Program-made: the position numbers and the translations under genes | NCBI GenBank assembly: GCA_023138875.1 | Contig: JAGLOO010000004.1 | Coordinates: forward strand, 89,205 to 153,204 | DNA length: 64,000 nt | Direction: 5' to 3' | Origin: Bacteroidales bacterium | GTDB lineage: Bacteria; Bacteroidota; Bacteroidia; Bacteroidales; GCA-2748055 | The notes under the pieces: generated by a model | Databases searched by the model: none | The model's input: only the letters and a program-made list of their open reading frames with translations | Told to the model about the DNA's origin: nothing | In this document: positions 53,928-60,693 of the stretch, in pieces | How the letters are laid out: each line of letters opens with the position of its first letter | How positions within the stretch are numbered: the first letter of the stretch is position 1

Positions 53928-56798
53928 ATGACATCGGATAGTTTTAGCCAGCGGCATATTGGTCCCCGGCAACCGGAAATCGATGAAATGCTGGAAAAGA
54001 TCGGGGTCAGTTCCCTGGACGAGCTTATAGAAAAAACCATTCCACCGGCCATTTTTAATAAACAGCCATTGAACCTGCCGAAGGGCATTGACGAATACAC
54101 CTACCTGGAGCAGATGCGGGGTATCGCAGGGAAAAACAAACTATTCAGATCCTATCTGGGATTGGGGTATTACAATACTATCCTGCCGACAGTAATCCAG
54201 CGGAACATCCTGGAAAATCCCAACTGGTATACCTCCTACACTCCTTATCAGGCTGAGATCTCCCAGGGAAGACTTGAAGCATTGCTCAATTACCAGACCA
54301 TGGTCATGGAACTCACAGGGATGGAAATAGCCAATGCATCCCTGCTGGATGAATCGACCGCTGCAGCCGAAGCCATGATCATGCTTTTCAATGCCCGGTC
54401 GCGTGCTGCTGTAAAGGCAGGAAAGGTAAAATTCTTCGTGGATAAGAACATTTTTCCACAGACCAGGGCTGTACTGATTACCAGGGCTGAGCCCCTGGGC
54501 ATAGAGCTGGTTTTCGGATCATATGAGACTACCACCCTGGACAGCACCTTGTTCGGGTGTTTCATTCAGTATCCGGCAGCGGATGGTGCCATCAGGGATT
54601 ACCGGTCCTTCACCGATTCGGCCCACGAAAATGGGATCGCTGTAACTGTTTCCGCAGATATCATGAGCCTGGTGCTGATTACTCCTCCTGGAGAGTGGGG
54701 CGCCGATGTGGTGGTTGGCTCCACCCAACGATTCGGGATTCCCATGTTTTACGGAGGTCCACATGCTGCCTACTTCGCCACCAGGGAGAATTTCAAAAGG
54801 CACATCCCCGGCAGGATCATTGGAATTTCCATCGATGTAAATGAAAAGCCTGCACTCCGGATGGCTCTTCAAACCAGGGAACAACATATTAAAAGGGAAC
54901 GCGCAACTTCCAACATTTGCACCGCTCAGGCCCTCCTTGCCAGCATGGCAGGGATGTATGCCGTGTATCACGGTCCTGAAGGATTGAAAAGAATCGCTAC
55001 CAACATCCATACCGGCACAGCATACCTGGCTCTGCAGTTAAAAGAACTGGGATACACGGTTGTGAATGAAAACTTCTTTGACACCCTGCTTGTTGAGCTG
55101 CCCCATGGAATCTCTGCTGATGGTATCAGGAAACTGGCTGAAGAGAAAGAAATCAATTTTTACTATCCCACTGAATCTACCGTTCAGTTCTCAGCAGATG
55201 AATCAACCTGCGAGAAGAGACTGAATGAGATCCTGGAGATCTTCTCAATCACCATTAAAAAGATGGTTCATTTCCATGAAGCCATTGAGGTTACTACTGC
55301 CATTGATCCGGCTTTTATCAGAACTTCCCCGATCCTTCCACAGGAAACGTTCAACAAGTACCGCTCTGAAACAGAATTGATGCGTTACATCAGGCGTCTG
55401 GAACAGAAAGACATCTCACTGACCCGGTCCATGATCTCACTGGGATCATGCACCATGAAACTGAATGCAACAACCCAGCTCATGCCCGTTAGCTGGCCGG
55501 AATTCACTTCAATCCATCCTTTTGTTCCCATCAACCAGACCGAAGGGTACCATCAACTAATCAATGAGCTGGAAATTGCCCTGAAGGAAATCACCGGATT
55601 TGCCACCATCTCATTCCAGCCAAATTCGGGGGCGGCAGGAGAGTATACCGGTTTAATGGTTATCCAGGCATACCATAAAGACCGCGGTGAAAGAAACAGG
55701 AATGTTGTCCTGATCCCGGCATCAGCGCATGGAACCAATCCTGCCAGCGCAGTGATGGCAGGGTTGGTTGTAAAGGTGGTCGAATGTGATGACCGTGGGA
55801 ATATCAAAACAACCCACCTGAAAGAACTTGCAGAATTGCATAGCGATGTACTCTCTTCCATTATGATTACCTACCCTTCTACCCACGGGGTATTTGAGGA
55901 CAACATCAGGGAGATTATTGAAATTGTCCACGAGCATGGCGGACAGGTATATATGGACGGGGCCAATATGAATGCACAGGTGGGACTCACCAGTCCGGCA
56001 TTCATCGGCGCAGATGTGTGCCACCTCAACCTTCACAAAACCTTTGCCATCCCGCACGGTGGAGGAGGACCCGGGGTGGGACCCATTGGTGTTGCAAACC
56101 ACCTGGTGGAGTACCTTCCCACACATCCCCTGGTGGAAACCGGTGGCATGAAAGGCATCGGCAGTGTTTCCGCATCTCCTTACGGAAGTGCCGGGGTCCT
56201 GGCCATTTCACATGCATACATCCAGATGCTTGGGATGGAAGGGCTCACTGAATCAACCCGCATGGCCATCCTCAACGCCAACTATGTGGCTATATCCCTC
56301 AAAGATCATTATGACATCCTGTACAGGGGCACCGAAGGATTTGTGGCCCACGAGATGATCCTGGACTGCAGAAAATTCAAGGCAATGGCTGATATTACCG
56401 AGGCAGACATTGCCAAACGGCTGATGGACTACGGCTTTCATGCACCTACCCTTTCCTTTCCTGTCAATGGGACCTTGATGATGGAGCCCACTGAAAGTGA
56501 ATCAAAGGCTGAGCTCGACCGCTTTATCCAGGCCATGATCGATATCCATAAAGACATCATGGAAATAGCAGAGGGTAACCAGGAAGTTGAAGGAAGCGTC
56601 CTCAGAAATGCCCCTCATACGGCAGATGAACTGTTATCCGATACCTGGGAGCACAATTATTCCAGAAGCAAGGCAGCTTTCCCCCTGCCATGGGTCATGG
56701 AAAACAAATTCTGGCCACCGGTAAGCCGCATCAATGACGTGTATGGCGACCGGAACCTGGTTTGCTCATGTGAACCCATCGAGTCCTATCGCGATTAG
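53928..56798 (+). CDS. gcvP: Glycine dehydrogenase (decarboxylating), P protein
   Basis: 956 residues from ATG 53928 (MTSDSFSQRHIGPRQPEI), matching the single-chain P protein of enteric bacteria and animals. N-terminal and C-terminal halves are the two homologous PLP folds; the PLP lysine lies in HLNLHKTFAIPHGGGGPG. Glycine is decarboxylated and its aminomethyl group passed to the H protein. gcvT and gcvH are not adjacent. Confidence 0.96.
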   Translation: MTSDSFSQRHIGPRQPEIDEMLEKIGVSSLDELIEKTIPPAIFNKQPLNLPKGIDEYTYLEQMRGIAGKNKLFRSYLGLGYYNTILPTVIQRNILENPNWYTSYTPYQAEISQGRLEALLNYQTMVMELTGMEIANASLLDESTAAAEAMIMLFNARSRAAVKAGKVKFFVDKNIFPQTRAVLITRAEPLGIELVFGSYETTTLDSTLFGCFIQYPAADGAIRDYRSFTDSAHENGIAVTVSADIMSLVLITPPGEWGADVVVGSTQRFGIPMFYGGPHAAYFATRENFKRHIPGRIIGISIDVNEKPALRMALQTREQHIKRERATSNICTAQALLASMAGMYAVYHGPEGLKRIATNIHTGTAYLALQLKELGYTVVNENFFDTLLVELPHGISADGIRKLAEEKEINFYYPTESTVQFSADESTCEKRLNEILEIFSITIKKMVHFHEAIEVTTAIDPAFIRTSPILPQETFNKYRSETELMRYIRRLEQKDISLTRSMISLGSCTMKLNATTQLMPVSWPEFTSIHPFVPINQTEGYHQLINELEIALKEITGFATISFQPNSGAAGEYTGLMVIQAYHKDRGERNRNVVLIPASAHGTNPASAVMAGLVVKVVECDDRGNIKTTHLKELAELHSDVLSSIMITYPSTHGVFEDNIREIIEIVHEHGGQVYMDGANMNAQVGLTSPAFIGADVCHLNLHKTFAIPHGGGGPGVGPIGVANHLVEYLPTHPLVETGGMKGIGSVSASPYGSAGVLAISHAYIQMLGMEGLTESTRMAILNANYVAISLKDHYDILYRGTEGFVAHEMILDCRKFKAMADITEADIAKRLMDYGFHAPTLSFPVNGTLMMEPTESESKAELDRFIQAMIDIHKDIMEIAEGNQEVEGSVLRNAPHTADELLSDTWEHNYSRSKAAFPLPWVMENKFWPPVSRINDVYGDRNLVCSCEPIESYRD

Positions 56799-56829
56799 CC
56801 CGTCCTGATCACAGATCTATTGCAGAGAA

Positions 56830-57189
56830 TCACTTACCGGCCGTCTCTTCACCATTCCTGGGTGAGAGGAACAGGAAATTATCACAGATAATCTCGGTGC
56901 TGTATTGTTTGTTCCCATCCTTATCATCCCACGAGTTGGTAGAGATCTTCCCTTCCACATACAGGGCATCTCCCTTTTTCACATGCTGCTTCACTATATC
57001 GGCAGCTTTGTTCCAAACAACAATCCGGTGCCATTCGGTCTTTTGAATTTGTTCACCTTCTTTGTCTCGGTAAAACTCATTGGTGGCCAGCGGAAAGTTC
57101 GCAACAAATGCCTCCCCTTCCCGTTCAGATACGCGAGGCACTTCACCCACATTTCCCACGAGGGTCACTCGATTTACTCCGTATTTCAT
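56830..57189 (-). CDS. ssb: Single-stranded DNA-binding protein without acidic tail
   Basis: 119 residues. OB-fold (VNRVTLVGNVGEVPRV, WHRIVVWNKAADIVKQHV, LYVEGKISTNSW). It binds ssDNA as a tetramer. The protein ends FLSPRNGEETAGK, so the flexible linker and the acidic DDDIPF-type tip that recruits partner proteins are absent, as seen in accessory SSBs. Convergent with gcvP. Confidence 0.93.
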   Translation of the reverse strand: MKYGVNRVTLVGNVGEVPRVSEREGEAFVANFPLATNEFYRDKEGEQIQKTEWHRIVVWNKAADIVKQHVKKGDALYVEGKISTNSWDDKDGNKQYSTEIICDNFLFLSPRNGEETAGK

Positions 57190-57226
57190 AATTGATTGAT
57201 TTTGGTTACATGGGTTAATGTGACAA

Positions 57227-57306
57227 GGGGTGAGGATATCGGTCAGAAGGTATCTGGGATTTGTCTATCCTATTGACTAAGGTACATATATCCACTAATT
57301 TTAGGT
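57227..57306 (+). repeat. Promoter-like segment, copy 1
   Basis: Shares a roughly 80-base degenerate match with 58639-58720. The best conserved part is CTATTGACT, then 17 bases and TAATTT. As a Bacteroidota promoter it reads TTG (57273-57275), 20 bases, TAATTTTA (57296-57303). It precedes the 57390 and 57528 genes, with about 85 bases to the first ATG. Confidence 0.6.
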
Positions 57307-57389
57307 GTAAGAAATGAATCAAACTTATTATTCAATTAATGACGGCAAGGTGTCAACTTTACAATAACAAAAACAATTTGGAGGTAAAA

Positions 57390-57518
57390 ATGGATGAAAA
57401 AAGTAAAATGAGTCAAAAGGAAATGAGATCACTGATAATTAAAATCATTATAAGATTTTCATTCATTCCGATGTTTTTAGGCTTACTTATTTTATTACCT
57501 TCAGTGTTAATGAATTAA
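57390..57518 (+). CDS. Tiny single-helix membrane protein
   Basis: 42 codons: MDEKSKMSQKEMRSL then a hydrophobic stretch (IIKIIIRFSFIPMFLGLLIL, ending LPSVLMN). A strong GGAGG lies six bases before the ATG, exceptional in this SD-poor genome and the main reason to call it. The stop is 9 bases before the next gene. No family is recognised; it could be a small accessory membrane protein of the hydrolase. Confidence 0.6.
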   Translation: MDEKSKMSQKEMRSLIIKIIIRFSFIPMFLGLLILLPSVLMN

Positions 57519-57527
57519 TTGATAGTC

Positions 57528-58574
57528 ATGAGATGTTTCGTTTTTATTATCATCCTGTTTTTCGTTTCCAAGAGTGGAAATGCTCAGATTGAGACCCATT
57601 GGGCCGATACTACCATACACCCAGAAAGTGAAAAGGCTTACTTTTTCACCAATAGGAAACCAAAGAAAACCGATGATGGTTCTGTGGCTTTCAGGAACAG
57701 ATGGACCCGACAAACGGATAATCTTTATTTCTGTCTTTTTGATTATGAGGGTGATTCTATTTTGCTAAAGTATCAGGCGACGAAAACCTGTGAAAAACAT
57801 GAATTTCCCACTGATGCAGTTGAGAATAATATGTTTCATAGGATTTTCTACGATCTAACAGTAAGAAAGGGTATAAAACGCATCAATTTTATAGTGCCTG
57901 GATACGCAAAAACATTTAAAGCCCAAGTATATAACTATATGTATCGTTTGGAGGAACAATATGGAGATGCACTTCAAGAGAATACGGTATTTATCACTTA
58001 TGCGTGGGGAACCCAGGCTATGCCGGAGTTCTATTACAAGGCAAAACGATCGGCCAACAGGGCTGCCAATGATTTTGCCATTTTTCAGCATTTGTTGGAA
58101 GACTTTCTTGCAGACTCTGCCTTTTTTGCCCAATATCCTGATGATGTGAAGATAAATCTGGTATGCATGTCCATGGGAAACCAGCTGCTCAAACGCTATA
58201 TGATCAAAAGGGAGAAACAGGATATTGATTTTGTTCCAGTCTACAACTGGACCGTATTTATTGGAAGCGATGCTGCTTATGATTCTTTCGATGAAGGTAA
58301 AGGATTCGATAACCTTGAGCTGATGTCCGATTCGGTTCTTGTTCTTGTGAATCGAAAGGACGGACCCCTAAGAATGTCACGGTGGATGAATGCAAAAACC
58401 CGGCTGGGCATCAGCGGGCCAAGGCATCTGGAAACACTTCCTGATAATGTGGTTGTCTGGGATATAACCAGTTTAATTTCATGGGAGGACCTACCGGCTA
58501 TGGGTCATGATTATTTCCTTCGTAACCAGGAAATAAGAGACTCTTTGATTCATATGCAGTCTAAATTACCATGA
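57528..58574 (+). CDS. Secreted alpha/beta-hydrolase (DUF900-like)
   Basis: 348 residues from ATG 57528; the frame opens three codons earlier at a TTG. Signal peptide ends GNAQ. The core shows INFIVPGYAKTFKAQVYN (first strand and oxyanion-like loop), VCMSMGNQLLKRYM (S-M-G-N nucleophile elbow typical of DUF900) and VLVLVNRKDGPLR plus AMGHDYF, which would hold the acid and His. Substrate unknown. The base composition is more AT-rich than the core genes to the left. Confidence 0.78.
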   Translation: MRCFVFIIILFFVSKSGNAQIETHWADTTIHPESEKAYFFTNRKPKKTDDGSVAFRNRWTRQTDNLYFCLFDYEGDSILLKYQATKTCEKHEFPTDAVENNMFHRIFYDLTVRKGIKRINFIVPGYAKTFKAQVYNYMYRLEEQYGDALQENTVFITYAWGTQAMPEFYYKAKRSANRAANDFAIFQHLLEDFLADSAFFAQYPDDVKINLVCMSMGNQLLKRYMIKREKQDIDFVPVYNWTVFIGSDAAYDSFDEGKGFDNLELMSDSVLVLVNRKDGPLRMSRWMNAKTRLGISGPRHLETLPDNVVVWDITSLISWEDLPAMGHDYFLRNQEIRDSLIHMQSKLP

Positions 58575-58638
58575 CACTTAAGCTAGCTGCTTAAGTCATT
58601 CTTATTAAAGTAAGATCTATTCTTTAAATAAGGTTCCA

Positions 58639-58720
58639 GTGGTGAGGTGATATCGGTCAATGATTGCCGGGAGAAAGCTGGACTATTGACTGTGGTGCAT
58701 GTATTCACTAACTTACAGGC
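58639..58720 (+). repeat. Promoter-like segment, copy 2
   Basis: Degenerate copy of 57227-57306: GGTGAGG, ATATCGGTCA and CTATTGACT are shared, then 17 bases and TAACTT (58709-58714). Lies 54 bases before the 58774 ATG. Confidence 0.6.
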
Positions 58721-58773
58721 AACAAATACACTTGGTCTGTTTTTACCCTTCAATATCACCCAGTAACAGTATC

Positions 58774-59343
58774 ATGAGAAAAACAGATATTCTTTTGATT
58801 CTAGTTATCATTTCAAGTACCCAGTTACAGGCAACTGGCTTTGCCTGTAAAACCGACAGTGCTTCTGCATCTGAAAAAAAAATCTACTTCACAATCAGAT
58901 ATGGGCAAGGAGGTTTCAAGGATGAAAGATCGCCCATTGACAAACTTGGAGGTGGACAACTTGCCTTAGATATTAAACCAGGTAAATTGCCGCTCGCCCT
59001 CACCATATCAACTGAGTATTACACCAATAGCGCTGATCCAACCAACACTTACGAGATATCTGGTTTGGTTGCAGTTAATTGTTCATATTCCAAATATTTA
59101 CTCAAAAGCCAAAGATTAAATGTCTTTGCAGGAGCTGGTTTAGGGAGATTAATCGTACCTCATGGAACGGATGCAAGTACGAAAGGTATGTTGTTTGATA
59201 TAGAGGCAGGTTTTAATATGCGACTATTATGGAATTTCGGATTATATGGAGCATACAAGTATTTATATGCCGATAAAGAAAAGTTGATCAACTTCAGTGA
59301 GCACATTATTCTTGTGGGAATTAGTTTTACTTTTGGTTTATAG
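58774..59343 (+). CDS. Small outer-membrane beta-barrel-like protein
   Basis: 189 residues from ATG 58774, which starts a signal peptide (ILLILVIISSTQLQA). The rest alternates polar/hydrophobic beta strands (IYFTIRYGQGGF, LALTISTEYYTNSA, RLNVFAGAGLGRLIV, LWNFGLYGAYKYLY) and ends on an aromatic strand (ILVGISFTFGL), the usual outer-membrane C-terminus. OmpA/OmpW-sized barrel is inferred; no specific family. It is controlled by the copy 2 promoter segment. Confidence 0.72.
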   Translation: MRKTDILLILVIISSTQLQATGFACKTDSASASEKKIYFTIRYGQGGFKDERSPIDKLGGGQLALDIKPGKLPLALTISTEYYTNSADPTNTYEISGLVAVNCSYSKYLLKSQRLNVFAGAGLGRLIVPHGTDASTKGMLFDIEAGFNMRLLWNFGLYGAYKYLYADKEKLINFSEHIILVGISFTFGL

Positions 59344-59435
59344 ACTGAATATTCCGGTTTTCAAGTTTTGCCTCAAGTACTTAACACCCTACAGAAAAAA
59401 ATTCAAACCCTCATTCTGAAAAAACAATAAAAACA

Positions 59436-59480
59436 TTTGGTTCCAATAAATATTTATATACTTTTGTACACTTATTGTAC
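59436..59480 (+). promoter_or_regulatory. Promoter with palindromic operator for the MarR/AhpD pair
   Basis: TTTG (59436-59439), 19 bases, TACTTTTG (59459-59466): both boxes fit the Bacteroidota consensus exactly. A perfect palindrome GTACA-CTTAT-TGTAC covers 59466-59480, overlapping the -7 box and likely start site. Such a site is where MarR regulators repress their own gene. Confidence 0.8.
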
Positions 59481-59520
59481 TATTATTTAAATGTATTATA
59501 TAATTAAAGAACTAAATAGC

Positions 59521-59979
59521 ATGGATAATGACCAAATAAACAGAATTGAAGAGATGCTAATGCTTATTCCGACAAAAATGTGTAGAAATATGAATCAACG
59601 ATTTGTAAATTTTATACTTAAAGATCTTTCAAAGGAATTAGCAAAACATCACTTTATGATTTTGAAAATGCTTCAGGAAAAAGAAAAATTTTATGTGACT
59701 GAAATTGTGCAAATGCTTGGGATAACAAAATCGCAAATGACAACATCAGTAGATAAACTACTAAAATTAGGATATGTTGAAAGGTGGTCTGATACGCAAG
59801 ACAGAAGAAAAATTTACGTATCCATCACAAAAGACGGTGAAAAAATCACAGAAAAAATAAATACGCGTATAAAAGAACGTTTTTATGAAGATATAAAAGT
59901 GCTGTCTCAAAATGACTTGAATGAACTTGAAAAAGGATTAAAAGTACTAAATAAACTTTGTTCGATAAGCGAACAATAA
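59521..59979 (+). CDS. MarR-family transcriptional regulator
   Basis: 152 residues from ATG 59521 (ATG 59491 would add ten). Winged helix: HHFMILKMLQEKEKFYVTEIVQML (wHTH entry), ITKSQMTTSVDKLLKLGYVERW (recognition helix) and DTQDRRKIYVSITKDGEK (wing). MarR repressors respond to phenolics, oxidants or antibiotics. The gene is strikingly AT-rich and codon use (many AAA, ATA, TTA) differs from the core genes, suggesting transfer. It likely controls itself and the 59998 gene. Confidence 0.92.
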   Translation: MDNDQINRIEEMLMLIPTKMCRNMNQRFVNFILKDLSKELAKHHFMILKMLQEKEKFYVTEIVQMLGITKSQMTTSVDKLLKLGYVERWSDTQDRRKIYVSITKDGEKITEKINTRIKERFYEDIKVLSQNDLNELEKGLKVLNKLCSISEQ

Positions 59980-59997
59980 AATAAGGAGAAAATTATT

Positions 59998-60693
59998 ATG
60001 GCAAGAAAATTTGATAAAAGAATACACGATTTAAAAACACAGAATGAAGATATAAGAAAGTTTATAGCTCATTCTGATGCTTTTGTGGAAACAATGTTAA
60101 ACCCAGTAATAAATAAAGCATTTAGTGAAAGTGTGAGTCTTGCAGTCACACAAGTAAATGGGTGTAAACTTTGCAGTTACACTCATGCAAAGAATGCTTT
60201 AAAAGCCGGAATGACAGAAAAAGAAGTTGAGTTTTTACTATCCGGTGGTTTCGACAATGCACTCAAAGAGCAATTGGAAGCATTACTCTTTGCGCAACAT
60301 TATGCCGAAACAAAAGGAAATCCTGATCCAGTAACAAAGCAGAAGCTTTTAGACACATATGGAGAAGAAAAAACAAAAGATATTATGTCACATATCTTAA
60401 TAATTATGCTTGCTAATCTTCTTGGAAATACAGTGGAAGCTTTTAAACTACGATTAAAAGGCAGAGGAGTTGAAGGAAGTAGTTTTTGGCAGGAACTTGC
60501 TGTTATTATTAATTTCTTCAAGATCATGCCGGTAATTCTTTTTAAAATGTTGAAATACAAGCTCTTTAGAGCAAAGAGAGTACGACTACCGGATTCATTG
60601 AATACAAAAGTACATTTGTTTACTTTTAACCATCACAAGCAGATGTACAAGAACCGTGAAAGAAGATTATTTATCAATCAGGATTCAGGTTGA
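59998..60693 (+). CDS. Carboxymuconolactone decarboxylase / AhpD-like protein
   Basis: 231 residues. Redox motif in VNGCKLCSYTHAKNALKAGMTE (CxxC followed by His, as in AhpD-like alkylhydroperoxidases), then FLLSGGFDNA and LLFAQHYAETKG. The first 150 residues are the CMD domain; the C-terminal 80 form helices and a basic tail not typical of AhpD. AGGAG precedes the ATG. AT-rich like marR. Peroxide or electrophile defence is probable. Its 3' end overlaps the next gene by 38 bases. Confidence 0.85.
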   Translation: MARKFDKRIHDLKTQNEDIRKFIAHSDAFVETMLNPVINKAFSESVSLAVTQVNGCKLCSYTHAKNALKAGMTEKEVEFLLSGGFDNALKEQLEALLFAQHYAETKGNPDPVTKQKLLDTYGEEKTKDIMSHILIIMLANLLGNTVEAFKLRLKGRGVEGSSFWQELAVIINFFKIMPVILFKMLKYKLFRAKRVRLPDSLNTKVHLFTFNHHKQMYKNRERRLFINQDSG

